Source: Micromussa lordhowensis (taxonomy: Eukaryota; Cnidaria; Anthozoa; Scleractinia; Lobophylliidae). From it: a stretch of DNA of 64,000 nt. Positions 38,265-51,200 of the stretch are shown piece after piece. A model generated the notes under the pieces. That model was not told the DNA's origin and did no database searches. It worked only from the letters and a program-made list of their open reading frames with translations. The DNA is taken from assembly GCA_964020085.1 (NCBI GenBank), contig OZ026600.1, positions 37,465,419 through 37,529,418 on the forward strand. Direction: 5' to 3'. A program made the translations under genes and the position numbers. The stretch's first letter is position 1, and each line of letters opens with the position of its first letter.

Positions 38265-41200
38265 AAAGAGCATTATGTCAGACGCTTTGGAAGCTTCTCC
38301 AGAGGCAGACCTACACTTGCTTATCATCGCGGTATGGGATCTGGTTGTGTATCGGGGGCCTGTTGCTGACTCTAATCTCAGCTTTTCAGTTTGGAGAAGT
38401 TGTTGTTGAATGGAGTATGCAAAAGTATGCGGTAAGGTTCAATGCCTTCCACGATAACCTTCTTGGCAATTCATATCAGAACAGACTTTGCCTTCCGTTA
38501 CCAATTGATATTGTCTACACCTGGGTCAATGGAAGCGATCCTAAGTTACTTGCTGATTTGGAGAAACTAAAGCTAGAAATGGAGCTGGAACAAAATAGAA
38601 CCACATTGAAAGAAATAGAGAGGTTGAGAAGCGAAACAAACGCCACAGACGAAGAAATTGCTAAACTGATTTCGCAGAAAGCTTTGGACTCCAAGAAGGA
38701 AAAGAAAGGGAAAGGAGCAGCGGAGAAAAATGGCGATAAAATAGGCGATTTACGCTGCCCTTTCGAGAACTGTGTCCCAGCTTTCAATGTCATCGTGGAA
38801 AATGGTCTCCCAGGTGATGTGCAATTATCACAAATACGCGGGATCGATCCCTCGTTCGCTAAAGCTACCAGTTGTGTTAACGTCACCACAGCAGATGCAC
38901 GTAAAGAACACGTGAGTGTAATTCAATTCCCCGGCAGAAGTGAGACCGATAACGCTTTGAAAGTTAAGATCAGATGGCAAGATAAGAGTTATCGAAGCAA
39001 AGAAGGTTATTACACAAGTGATGCTACCAGACCCACTGCAGTGAAGAGTGACACTGCAGTAATGATCATGAACTTGAAAGGAGCAAATGAAGTGGAAAAG
39101 GTCAAGAAAGATTTAAAACATAATTTTGGAAGTAAACTCAAGAACGTGATTTTTCATGCTGATAAACTTATTATTGTTGCATACTTCTCAGACAAGATGT
39201 CGGCAGCTTCTGCATTAAAATTAAGTTTGACTTTTAATGGGAAGTCTCTGCAGTTGGCCCCAGCCTTTTTGATTTGGGCTTCATTCTTTGCAAAGCAGGG
39301 CACAGATGATGACAAAAAAGAAGATGCTGATATCTCTGCAAGCCGTTTCGCAGACAATGAGGAGTTAAAATATTCTCTCCGTTCAGTTGAAAAGCATGCA
39401 CCATGGGTTAGAAACATTTTTGTTGTTACAAATGGCCAAATACCATCTTGGCTTAACTTAGACAATCCTCGACTTAAACTAGTCACTCATGAAGAGCTTT
39501 TTCTCAATAAAAGCCATCTTCCAACATTTAGTTCTCCAGCAATAGAAGCCCATCTTCATCGAATCCCAGGCTTATCACCAAAGTTCATATATCTTAATGA
39601 CGATGTCATGTTTGCTGATAATGTATGGCCAGATGACTTCTATACCCATGCTAATGGACAAAAGATTTATTTAACATGGCCAGTCCCAAACTGTAACGAA
39701 GGCTGTCCTTCCTCATGGGTGAATGACAAGTATTGCGACAAAGCGTGCAATGTTTCAGAATGCGACTGGGATGGTGGTGACTGTATTGGAGTCAAGCGTA
39801 AGAATCAGTGGAATTTTCAGGCATGGCAAAGCCAGCACTCAAGTTCTCGCATACAGTATTGCTCTCCAGGATGTGCAGATACCTGGGTGGGAGATCGGTA
39901 CTGTGATGTAACTTGCAATGTTGCCCAGTGTGGGTTTGATGCTGGTGACTGTGGAGTTGCACAGTTCAGTGAATTGCATCACATAGATGTCGATCAAAAC
40001 ACACACACAGTTGATATACCTCAAGGCATAACAGTTTTGTATTTCAACATTTCAAAAGTTTTTAATGAAGGCAAAGTAATTTCTGGAGAGTATTCTGAGA
40101 GCCAGTGTGTGCGATCTGCTACAGTGGCTCAAAAATATAAAGTGTTTACTCTGACTCTCAGAGTAAACTGTACTTCAGCTGCTGTTAGCTTCAAGATTGA
40201 AGGATTTAGAGATAAAAATGAAACAAAAAAGGCAGTCATTCACTTTAATGCAACAATAGATACAACACCAACACAAGAGATCAAGACAGTTCTAATTACA
40301 ACTCCTAAACCGAGCAAATTAACAACGACAAGCGCATCCACAACTCAATCATCAAATGTACCAAAACCTCCAAGGACTATTTATCCAATCAGAATTCAGA
40401 ATGCTAACCAACCTTTCAATTACTGGGTGATCACTAATGAGTCTGTTCACAGACCAACATGGCCACCCTTGACAAATCAAGACTACAAGATACCTCAGCT
40501 TTCAAATGACACGGTTTTACCACAACATGTTCAAAATGCACTGGCAGATGTTGAGAAAAGTTACAAGGATGGGGACTTGACAGAGAAAGGCTATGCAAGA
40601 AAGAAGGCCAAGATTTTGCGTGACTTTCTAACCATAGTTCCAACTGAACCAGCTCATGTACCAGTTGCCATGTTAACATCACCTTTACCTAAAACAGAAG
40701 TAAAGGCAACAGTTCCTATCAAGTTAGAAAAACAGGTTAATAGATACATGTACCATAAGTGCAGCCTTCTGAGTGTATTTTAAAACTCTAATCAATGTGA
40801 AAAGTGAGGGAGATTGTCTTGAATAATAATTTAGGTACATTCATGTACATTGTGTGAATTCTGATTTCTCAAACCCTCGATTTTTCAAACCTGACAACTT
40901 GACCAAAAATTAGTTCCCTCCCCTTGGTTGAACACTAGTTTTACCCCCCAATTTCTTGAAGTACTCAATTTTTCAAACCAATGTTTGTTTCCCTTGGAGA
41001 TTAGAAAAATAATTATTAAAACTTTGATTGAATAGATGTTAAGTTCTGTTTAACCTTCATCTACACAACCAAAGAATTTAATGGCAAGAGATGCTATCAT
41101 GTTAACTTTGTACATATACATTGCATAGTTGTATACAATTTTGTATGTCTTTTTCATGAATTACACTTTTTTAACCTTTAGGAAAGAAAGAGTGGCAAAA

Positions 41201-43030
41201 AAGCAGAGTACATTGAGATGCCAGAACCTGTGGGAGATCACAAAGTAGAATCACACTCTTATCAAAGGAAGCTGTTATCCTTAGAGATGTCAGAAATAGC
41301 AGCTGTTTATGAGAACATTGACAGGCAGGAGCATCAGTATTACGATGACAATTTAGAACAGAAACCCTCAGAAGATGACTTCTTTTTAGCAGAGTGGATT
41401 GCAAACACTAAACAAAAACAGTTGTCATTTGAAAATGACCTGGAAGAGAGTAGAAGGAAATGGGAAGATCGCTATGGTCTCTCTTCACCTAAAATACTGC
41501 AAAGTGCAGCAAGTTTCCTCCCTTGGGAAAGACATAGAACATTTAATCAGCTTCAAAAGTACAGTGAAAGAAGGAAACATTCACAGGAATTCACAAATTA
41601 CCATGCTCCTAGTAGAAAATTAATGGACACATTTGCAGATTCATTGCTACATGTACACAGAATCTATAATCGGAAGTTTGGGTACATGGGGCGCAAAGTT
41701 CCTGCCCATATGCCTCACATGATTGATTTGAAGATCATGGAAGAACTACAAGCTCTTTTACCTGAAGAGTTTGACAAAACATCTTCACATAAGCTGCGAA
41801 GCTCAGATGACATGCAGTTTGCATTCTCCTATTACTACTTTGTGATTGGACAGAAGAGATGTGCAAATGTCACAGAGTTCTTTGCTGAGGTGGATGCGGA
41901 TCATTCAGGTTTGGAATCCCTGAACACCCAGTTAATATCACCATTGTTTTAGTACAGTTGCCTTTTTTGATGAAAAGAAAATGTGCTTAGTAAGCCATGT
42001 TCTTTTTTTAACTACCCCTTAAAATTACCCCTTTAATTCAACTGCAATTACATGTGCATGTCCCAAAGATGGCTGTACTAATAGACTTCCACTCTATTTC
42101 ATTTAGTACATTTATTTCTGGGGATCCTGTCCACACCTTCTCTCCTTTTTACTGGTTTTGCTCAGGCTCTATGGGTCACTTGGCCTGATGCGGACTTAAT
42201 CTTTAACCTTGATTTCTTTGAGGGTGCTTCCTGTAAGCCAGAATGTAATTTTCCCCTCTCTTAAATTAAAAAGTGAGGCATTGATTCTGATGGTACAATT
42301 TGTAATATTATTTATTTTCTTTTCAGGAATACTGTCAGATCGAGAATTGCGTACTTTGGCAACACGTCTGTACACCTTGCCTTTAGACCTAAATGACCTG
42401 AATTCTCTTGAGCAAACCTTGTTGAAGTGTGACAACAGAACTGCACCTGAAACTAATGCATCGGACCCAAATAATCACACAATACTGCCACAAGTTTCAC
42501 TGGAATTTCTCCAGAGATGTGATCCCTTGTTAAAAATGCTGAATGATTCTATCAAGGATGTGACAAGGAACAAGTTTGAAACTCTTGGAGATGAAGATGT
42601 CGCATTTCACATGATTCGCGACAATGCATCTGCTGTTCTGCAGCAGTTAGATGCCATAAGAGGAAAGAAGAAAAAGTTTGTCTGCTTGAATGATAATATA
42701 GACCACAGCAAGAAGGATGCAGAACTTATCAAAGCCCTCCTGGTGGATTTTTACCAGTCTCTATTTCCTATTCCCTCTCAGTTTGAACTGCCTCAAGAAT
42801 ACAGAAACAAGTTCCTTTATGTCAGTGAGCTGAATGAATTTATGAAGGAAAGAGAGGTCATAAAATTTTGGACAAACATTTCATTGGCAATATTAATTTT
42901 AGTTGCAATTTTTTCAATTTTCCCAGGTTTTCTATTCTATCTGATCCAACTGTTATGTCCTTTAAGGAGACTTTTCTCTTTTTTTCAAAGAAATAGTTCT
43001 TCATCTACGTCACGTCTCATGACTGTCTAG
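38261..43030 (+). CDS. GNPTAB: GNPTAB: N-acetylglucosamine-1-phosphotransferase alpha/beta subunit precursor
   Basis: This Golgi type II membrane enzyme transfers GlcNAc-1-phosphate to mannose on lysosomal hydrolases, the first step of the mannose-6-phosphate signal. Exons are 38261-40735, 41182-41908 and 42327-43030, with agreeing phases, giving 1301 residues (human about 1256). Visible parts: an N-terminal membrane segment at about 27-43; the Stealth CR1 motif IDIVYTWVNGSD at about 82-93; Stealth CR2/CR3 at about 355-450 (including FIYLNDDVMF); two cysteine-rich LNR (Notch-like) modules at about 478-508 and 534-564; a DMAP1-binding-like segment at about 750-790; Stealth CR4 (DNIDHSKKDAELI) at about 1188-1225; and a second membrane segment at about 1248-1270. 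The start is the ATG at 38261, because LLQRQTYTCLS just after it aligns with the known vertebrate N-terminus. The upstream in-frame extension begins only with GTG. Known family members are cut by site-1 protease into alpha and beta chains; I did not locate the site. Confidence 0.96.
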
Positions 43031-43051
43031 GATATACAAATTGTTTACATA

Positions 43052-43057
43052 AATAAA
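43052..43057 (+). terminator. Likely GNPTAB polyadenylation signal
   Basis: An AATAAA hexamer lies about 22 bp after the GNPTAB stop codon. It is the first one downstream and would give a very short 3' UTR. Confidence 0.5.
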
Positions 43058-43436
43058 ACACAGAGCTCTTTCATCAAGTTAGGGACTGAAAGTTAATCTT
43101 ATTTATTATACACTCAACAAAATATCTTGTTTCTGATTGGCCAGTGGCGAATGCATAAATAGGTTATAGAGTGCAATACAGAAGTTGCTATGAAAACACC
43201 GGGGAAGCGCCACATTTTCTATATATTTTCCGAGATATTTTCTGAGATATTTTCTGATTTTTTTTCAAAATCCTTCAAAAACTTCAAGCTTGATTTCCCT
43301 ATCACAACATTATATTTCTGACTGGTTCAAATAAAACATGTGAGCGTATTGGAAACCATTGAAGCGTTTGATGTAGTACGTAATGCGCACAAAGTAGTGC
43401 ATTTGAGTAATTTTGTTGAGAATAATAAATAAAAAA

Positions 43437-43574
43437 TTGTATGAACCTGCTTGTGCATTTCGTGATTTATGGTCACTCGTGATGTTTTGAAAGTTCTCAA
43501 GTTGCGACTTTTGAGAACTTTCAAAACATCACAAGTGACCATAAATCACGAAATGCACGAGCAGGTTCATACGA
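43437..43574. repeat. 138-bp palindrome downstream of GNPTAB
   Basis: Arms such as TGAACCTGCTTGTGCATTTC and TTTTGAAAGTTCTCAA are inverted, with a few mismatches, around a GTTGCGACT centre. Confidence 0.75.
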
Positions 43575-44240
43575 TTTCCTTTACATATATCATGTAGCTA
43601 GTGTACGGGTTTGGCTTGTGTGAAGTCTCAGTTTAATACAGACTTTGCACCTGCTGACAGCTTGTAAACCAAATTTTTGCATCACACAGCAAATAGTGCC
43701 TCCCTCTCTGTGCAAAGTAGTTTTATCATATGAAAGAATCCTCTCAACCACTTTGCTTTGCATAGCTTTGCTGTTGTTATTTTCGGGGAAATCTATGTAT
43801 GTGTTACTAGACAACATGAGAGTTGGGTGTGCAAAGTTTTGAAGGATGGATCCAACATTTAAGATGTGACAGAAACCTTCTCAAGAGTCCTAGTTTCAAG
43901 TACACTGAAATGACCACCAGTTAGCGGCACAGTGTGCAAATTATGTAAAGTGACACTGGTTGAGAAGGATCCTTCATTGAAGTAATTTTAAAACGACACG
44001 TAATGTTATATTATAGATTGGATGAATGTTCCAGTCATTGCTACTTTTCAATGGTATGCAGGACCTGAACTTAATTTTTCCTGACCATTTCTGCCGATAT
44101 TATTCTATTTATGGTTATTTTAAGTTACTGAAATTGGAACAAACTGAGCTCAAGGAGTCAATCATTAATTTTGCAGTCTGACATCATATTTAAATTATAC
44201 CAGAATATAAATGACTGCAGTAGACGCTATTCATAATTTC

Positions 44241-44699
44241 AGTATTGGACTGGAACTAGCTTGCAACTGAGGCTAATGCAAGGAATCTTTTCAAATGCAA
44301 ATAACATTTTTACGATAACTGCAGAAATTCTTGCGCGCTCATTGGCTAATTTTTATCGTCAATATGCGAACAGACACATGAATTTGAAATTTGTGCGATG
44401 CATCAGCCAGCGAGAGCGGGCAATTCGACCATTTGATATCGTAAAAAACAAATTGATGTCAGTTTTTAATGAGTCTGTCCTGTTATTGACAATGAATTTC
44501 GTCATCACATTGTCAAAGTAGTCTGCGGATCCACTCGGCTATCGCCTCCTGGATCCACAGCTACTTTGACAATGTGATGAAGAAATTTATGATCAATAAC
44601 AGGACAAACGCATGAAAAACTGACGTCAATTTGTTAATTGTCGCTTTTTAATGATTCCCCGCAAGAGCCTTCAGTCCAAGCTAGTTCCAGTCCATACTG
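44241..44699. mobile_element. Inverted-repeat element (TGGACTGGAACTAGCTTG ends) hosting a nested MITE
   Basis: The left arm (44241-44290) and right arm (44650-44699) are inverted copies with some mismatches. The 330-bp MITE fills the centre. Confidence 0.7.
44307..44637. mobile_element. 330-bp hairpin MITE, copy 2 (nested)
   Basis: About the same length and sequence as the copy at 19062, with a few substitutions. It sits in the centre of another inverted-repeat element at 44241-44699. Confidence 0.8.
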
Positions 44700-44950
44700 A
44701 GAAGACAAATATTGTCTATTAAATGAATTTTTAGTTAGGCCAGATGCTGAGCAGGTGTAATTATTTATCCTGAATGTATTCAGATCAGAAAATTTTCATT
44801 GTGCACCTAATTAATAAGATGAGATTTTTTGTTAGATTTTGCAGAATTTTAGCTCAAGAAAAAAATTAGTGCTATAAACGTTAATAAAATAAAACAATTA
44901 TTTTGCTTTTCATGCAATCATTCCTGGGGGAGAAATCCACAATGAAGAAA

Positions 44951-45431
44951 TGTACTGTGTGGCACAAAATTTTTGTGGGAGTTTAATTTTGTGGATCAGC
45001 TATTTTTCTGATTTTGCGATTATCAGGCCGTCATGTTTTCACTGGAGTTATAACACGTCGTTTTTTTTAAAATTATATTTGAATAACATGCATTTGACAA
45101 GTGAAACAAGAAGAAGAGATGTAAAGCATGGTATTCAGTATCACTTTATTACAATTGCATCTTGCCCTATTATGGCCGATTGCTCTGCCAATGGGCAGCA
45201 AAACCTATGGTACCACTTGATGCATATCCCTTGAGGTTTGTATCTGAAAGAAAAATATGTTTTTAATAAATAGCTCCCAAGATTCTGCATGGAATGCTTG
45301 TATGTTTTTAGTGAAGAAAATTTTTGTGGGTTTTTTTTTTCATGTGAACTTATTTTTGTGGAATGTGGAAAAAATGCAAATATTGCAAAAAAAAAAATTG
45401 AACCCCCAAAATTTTGTGCCACACAGTGAGT
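44951..45431. mobile_element. TIR element (CTGTGTGGCACAAAATTTT ends)
   Basis: TACTGTGTGGCACAAAATTT at the left is inverted at the right (AAAATTTTGTGCCACACAGT). AT-rich interior without coding capacity. Confidence 0.65.
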
Positions 45432-45684
45432 TGTCTGTTGGCTTGTTACCCAGATTTCAATCCTTGGTTGCAAGTAACAACCAAAAAGAGGTTCAGTACT
45501 ACAGATATCTCGTTCTTGCTCCCTGCACAGATTGATACCCATGATGTTCTAGCTCTGTGCAGGCCTATGAAGTTGGCAGGAATTTGATGTTCTGTAATTA
45601 TTTGAGCATGCACAGAGATGTACATGTACAGTTGATTTCATACAGTCAGGTAAAGCTTAGATGATAATATGAACCCACCAGGCC

Positions 45685-45812
45685 TCAGTTGTTCAAAGGC
45701 TGGATAACACAAGCCACTGGACAAATCACCATCCAGTGGATAAAAAACAAACCATACTATCCGCTGGATAGTAATTTATTCAGTGGATAGCGTTATCTAC
45801 CATTCGAACAAC
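45685..45812. mobile_element. Short TIR element, partner of the copy at 62764
   Basis: CAGTTGTTCAAAGGCTGGAT at the left and ccattcgaacaacc at the right, with the same internal CCAGTGGATA and CCGCTGGATA blocks. Confidence 0.6.
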
Positions 45813-47173
45813 CAATGAATGAATGAATAACTTACCATGTCAAAAATTCTAGCTTACTGTAAAACAGTAAGAGCTAATTGTGGACACCTATACTATATAT
45901 AATTCCAGTAAAAAAAGATAAATCTAAACATACAGGACATAGTTAATCAATTACAGCAGAAAAAAAACTAGGCTAATAAAACTGATTAAGAAATTGTTTC
46001 TAATGTGTAATGCAAGGTTAGTTAGAACATAAAATACAATTGCTAAAACTTCCGCAAATCCGTTTGGTCAAGTTCAGTGTTCCTAGCTGACTTGTTCAGC
46101 TTGGTCCACAGTTTAGGCCATAGATAGCTTCAGCTGTGTTTGCCTTGAGTTGCCATGTTGGGTATGGTAAAGTTAACGTCTCTGATAAATTGTTACCCAG
46201 TGGCCAGGGAAGTGTTGACAAAACAAACTATGCCATCACCTGGAAAGCAATTTATCTTGTGCAGAGAAATTTTATTGAACAACTGGGTCCAGGCTATTTC
46301 ACACTGTTTACTGAACACTGCATACAGCTATCAATAAATACACTAACAAAATAATGAGATTTAAAATGTTATTATAAACTTTTATTGTTTTGTAAATAAC
46401 ACCAAGGCAAAATAAGATGCTCTCCTACATTATATTACAGTTTTCCTTAAAAAAACTTTTACATTGTACAGCTTAACATGAAAATTGAAAATTCCCTTAA
46501 CAAACAGAAGAACTATATACACTAAAATATTGGACATAAGAACAGTGTTCATAATTGAAAAACCCTTGAATTTTGTGTTGCAGATAACAACTGCATGTAT
46601 TAACAATCTCTAACAGCAATTCTCCAATCTCTTCATAAGCATAAAAAGAGATGATACAATTTGGAAGCAAGTGCTGCCATAACTGGCAAATCTTTGTCAA
46701 TATCTGTAAAGCTTCCAGTTCTTATTATGCAATCAAAGAACACCACAAGCAATCAAGAGTACTCCAAAAGTTGTCATACTATCATAGCATAGTCCATAGC
46801 TTAGCTTAACTTGGAAACTTATGTTAAACCTTCTGGTCTATCCAGAGAGCAATTAATTTTATAAGTTAGATACAGTCTTAAATTCTTAATTGCACCCTAA
46901 TAACCACCTATTCATAGCATAAAATAATTGATTTCACTTAAATAGACTGCCTGCTTATTGTAAGAGTAAATAATGTCTGAAAATATTGAAGAAGAAAAAC
47001 CCTTCACCCACACACAAACAACGCAGGTAAATAGAAAAAACATTAAATAACTCTGAACTACATGTACACGTATCACTGAAAGTGCATATTCCAGGTTCTA
47101 ACATTTTTGCTACTCAGAAATAATCCATCCATGTGCAATAAAAATTAACATCATTTAACTGTATCTAAATCTA
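45813..47173. other. Intergenic, nothing recognised
   Basis: AT-rich spacer between small elements. Short open frames show no domain. Confidence 0.5.
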
Positions 47174-47503
47174 TTTTTACGATAACTGCAGAAATTCTCG
47201 CGCGCTCATTGGCTAAGTTTTATCGTCAATATCCCGACAGACACATGAATTTGAATTAGTGCGACGCGTCAGCGAGCGAGAGCGGGCAATTCGACCATTT
47301 GTTATCGTAAAAAACAAATTGATGTCAGTTTTTAATGAGTCTGTCCTGTTATTGACAATGAATTTCGTCATCACATTGTCAAAGTAGTCTGCGGATCCAC
47401 TCGGCTATCGCCTCGTGGATCCACAGCTACTTTGACAATGTGATGACGAAATTTATGATCAATAACAGGACAGACGCATGAAAAACTGACTTCAATTTGT
47501 TAA
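47174..47503. mobile_element. 330-bp hairpin MITE, copy 3
   Basis: Nearly identical to the copy at 19062, in the same orientation. No outer hairpin is seen. Lies just downstream of the acidic secreted gene. Confidence 0.8.
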
Positions 47504-47831
47504 ATTGACTAGCTAAGCAGTCTGATGTTCTGCAGGTATATAAACATATAAACGTTTGCATAAAAAGAAATGATAAAAAATGTCAGCATAAAGAGAATTG
47601 GGCTGACCACATAATTTGGCTTTTCCTTTTCCAACAAAACAGAAGAAAACAAACCCAATGTTTACTCTTTTTCTGAGGAAAATGGAAAGCAAATTTGGCT
47701 TGTAACTTTTTTCTTGAAATAAAAACAAAATAAAATCCCAACTTCTCAGAAAACAGAACTGCATTTACATTTTTGTTTTTGACGTTTGATAACCTCCATC
47801 ACACACTTCTTATGCAGTGTCTGTTAGTGAC

Positions 47832-47963
47832 TTAGTAATCCTCATCTGGGACTAAATTAGCATCTTCTCCCATTTCTGAATACTCTCTGATGATACCACT
47901 TTCATTGTGTGTTCTTTGTCGTACTCCAGTGCTCTTAGTATCCTCAGCGGTATATTTCCTGGC
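47832..47963 (-). CDS. Possible alternative last exon of the acidic secreted gene
   Basis: An acceptor-like sequence (TTTAAG) precedes an open stretch of 43 codons ending with TAA at 47832-47834. It reads ARKYTAEDTKSTG at the start and ends EDANLVPDEDY. It is in the phase (0) needed to join exon 3 at 49425. It is hydrophilic and acidic like the rest of the protein. Exon 48283-48357 has its own stop and no convincing donor, so the two would be mutually exclusive C-termini, or only one is real. Confidence 0.35.
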   Translation of the reverse strand, partial: ARKYTAEDTKSTGVRQRTHNESGIIREYSEMGEDANLVPDEDY

Positions 47964-48282
47964 CTTAAAGGAGCTGTCTCATGGTTAAACAGTTTGAAAA
48001 ATTAAGCCTAAATTTTTCAACTTTGTTGCTTGTAATCCGTGTCAATCTTCTCCATCCTTGTTCCTTTATGGCTTAGTGTTTTCCTATCTTTCTAAAGCAT
48101 TATGTACAGGTTTCAATTTAAAGTTAATTTTGTCCATGGTAGAAATAACTCAAAATGCAGTGACATAGCCCCTTTAATGCTGCTGCTTGTAACATGCTGC
48201 ATATTTGCTGAGAAATCAGGTGCACCCTATATATCAGTGACAGAGAGGAAAACTTGTAGAAGTATTTAATGCTGATCAGAAA

Positions 48283-51200
48283 TCAGATTGCAATGATTTT
48301 CTGTGAATCAGATATGAACGTCCCACGAACGTGGATTGGAGCTGATCTCTGCTCATCCTGAAATGAATAAAAATTACTTAGAATTAAACATTATATTGGC
48401 ACAAATAACATTATAAAGCAATATTTAACCCTTACAAACACAAGTGTACATAAAGCCCCTACAAACTGATCAGCATCAAGTCTCTCCTCACTTAGCAATA
48501 TAAAATCAGGAGAAACAGTCATGAGGATTTAGAAAGTGATGACTGCAAAGAAATTATTGCCTCAATTTGAAATTTTTTTCTTCCATAGATCTAGGCTCTG
48601 TACAAGTGTAAAGGTACAATAGACATGGCCGGGTTGTTCGAAAGCCGGTTAATGCTAACCTAGGATTAAAAGTTAACCAAAGTATTAATTTTTCTCGTAT
48701 AAAAATGTTTTTCGCTTCCTATTTTTTGTTTAGTTTGAGATTATTCAAATTCAAAAGAGAAGGTCAAACAATCTAAACAGAAAACCTCTCCGAATAGTCA
48801 AAATTCTCACTAACCCTGGGTTAGCTTAATCGGGCTTCAAACAACCCGGTCATGGAGCGGTTTTCAATTGAGCGTTGTAAAACCAAAACCAAACCAATTA
48901 CTTATCAAATAGACTTTGCAGCCAATCTCAAACCACAGTAAAACCAAAACCAGAGTAATTGCCTGATTACTTTTGACACTCAATTGAAAACCACTCTACA
49001 TACACATGATTATACATGTATTTCTTTTGTTTAGAAATCATTGTTTAGCTATTAGAACTGTAAGTTTTAATAGCATGATTCTTGTGATCATGGAACAGAA
49101 CCCAAAATCAAAATGCTTAAGTAGTACAATAAGAACTGTATAGAGACCCGTATATGGAGAGTTTCATCACTTAATTTTAGGCATGTTGCATATAACGAGG
49201 CCCGATGGAAAATTTGTTTCAGATGTACAAACAGTTTACTAACAAATCTTTGAACTTAATGATTCAAGTCATTTCCTAGGAATAATTTTGAAAATAAAAT
49301 TAGGATTGCATCTGTCACTCTACAAAAAAAATACAGACAATGCGAGGTCCCATTCCTTTATTGTCCCTTTTAGAATACTTTGGCTGCAGTACAGTTTACA
49401 TGATTTATTATCTTACAGACTTACATCATTACTGTCTGAAGAAAGAGCTTTATCAAATTCCATTTTCAACTTATTTATCTCAGCTTGCATTTCTTCATTT
49501 GCTTTGTTGATCTCCTCTACTTTCTGGAGGAAAGAATAGAAATGTATCAAACTAAAAACTTACAAGGTTAACCAGAGCATTACGTTTGTTGGTACCAATT
49601 TATACTCCTGGGTGGAGAGAGACACTGCGAGATTAACATGTCTTGCTCAAGAACACAACAATGTCCCCGACCAGGGCTTGAACCCTGGCCCCTCGATCCA
49701 GATTCCAATTTTAAAACTAACCATCAAGCCTCCACACCTCTCAAAACATCATGAAATCTATGGTAATTAAGCTCTGATACTATCACAGTTATGATTTGCT
49801 TTCTTTAACTTCACAGATTATTAATGAATTACGAACTGATTTCATCTGTGAGTGGTTGACCACTACCTATAGTTCACGCTGTAAAATTTGACCATGTCAA
49901 ATAAGATTTTTTTATTACATTTATGCAAAAAAGCATGTGGTTTGTTTTCCAGAGACATACTGTATCAACTTACTCTTTTAAAGCCTTCAAACCCTGTTTG
50001 ATCATCAGGCACATCCTCCTCCATTTGACTACCAAGGGACATTCCACCTTCATCTTGATCCATCATTCTATCATCTTGCAAATTATCAACCTCTTCTTCT
50101 TCTTCTTCTTCAAATTCATCATCATCATCGTCATCATCATCAGCCTCCTCTTGCACAGGTTCCTCTGATGATTGTTCAGGAATGTGGGCTCTTTGTTTTT
50201 GCTCATCTTCTTGGTCTTTATCTCCGTCATATTCTTCTTCTTCTCCTTCATCTTCCATATCTCTATCATCAGTTTCCTCAGCTTCATCCCTGTTTGCTCT
50301 CTTCTCACTGGTTTCTATTAAATAACATCATATTGGAAGAAAACATTAACCTCGGAGGGAACATCACAGTAGACTAGTACTTCATTAATCATACACATGA
50401 TGTGTAGGTAAGGTAAAGGAGAGCTTATAGTTTCAAATCTTGGCTAGTGCCATTGTGTTTGTGTTTTTGTCATCCAACCCGGAGCATGAGTGGAGTGTTG
50501 GGAATACCCTGACTAAAATGCTGCAAGCATCTGAGAGGCAAATTGTTTGGCTAGTATTGCATCCAGTGACAAAGGCAAATGATATCAGCAACCCAGGTTA
50601 TTTTTAGTTCTATTTATCACTTGGTATATTTCTGTAGGCCATTCCATTTTAAACCCTGGGCAAATGGACTCGCAAGTAGTTGCAAGTAGCCGCAAGTTGA
50701 ACTTGTGTGGAGACTTGTGTTGGGCGACCAAACAGGCTTGCAAGGCTATACATCCTAAATACTCATTGACTAACAGGTTGCTATAACAACGAATGGGCGT
50801 CACTCAACTTGCGTAGACTTGGGTTGGGTGGCAAAACAGTGAAAAACTTGCATCAACTTGCTTGCAAATTTGATCTTGACCAAAGTGAGCACAAGTCAAC
50901 GCAAGTGCATGCAAGGCCTGGCCAAACAGACCCTTAAGTAGACCCAAGTTTTCAACTTGCATCTACTTGCGAGTCCAGTTAATCAGGGCCTTATATTTAC
51001 AGCTCTTCTCCCTTCAAGTTTCTTCTGTTGACAAGCTAAGAACACCATTAAAATAGGTATTGCAGTAATAGTAATTGCAGTATTTTGGGAACCTTTTCTC
51101 CTTTAGCTTATTTACACCTCTGGTTTTAAAAAAATATGGAGAGTCTTTAAACATAGATTCTGTATAAGTTATAACTTCAACTCATCTAAAACCAAAACTC

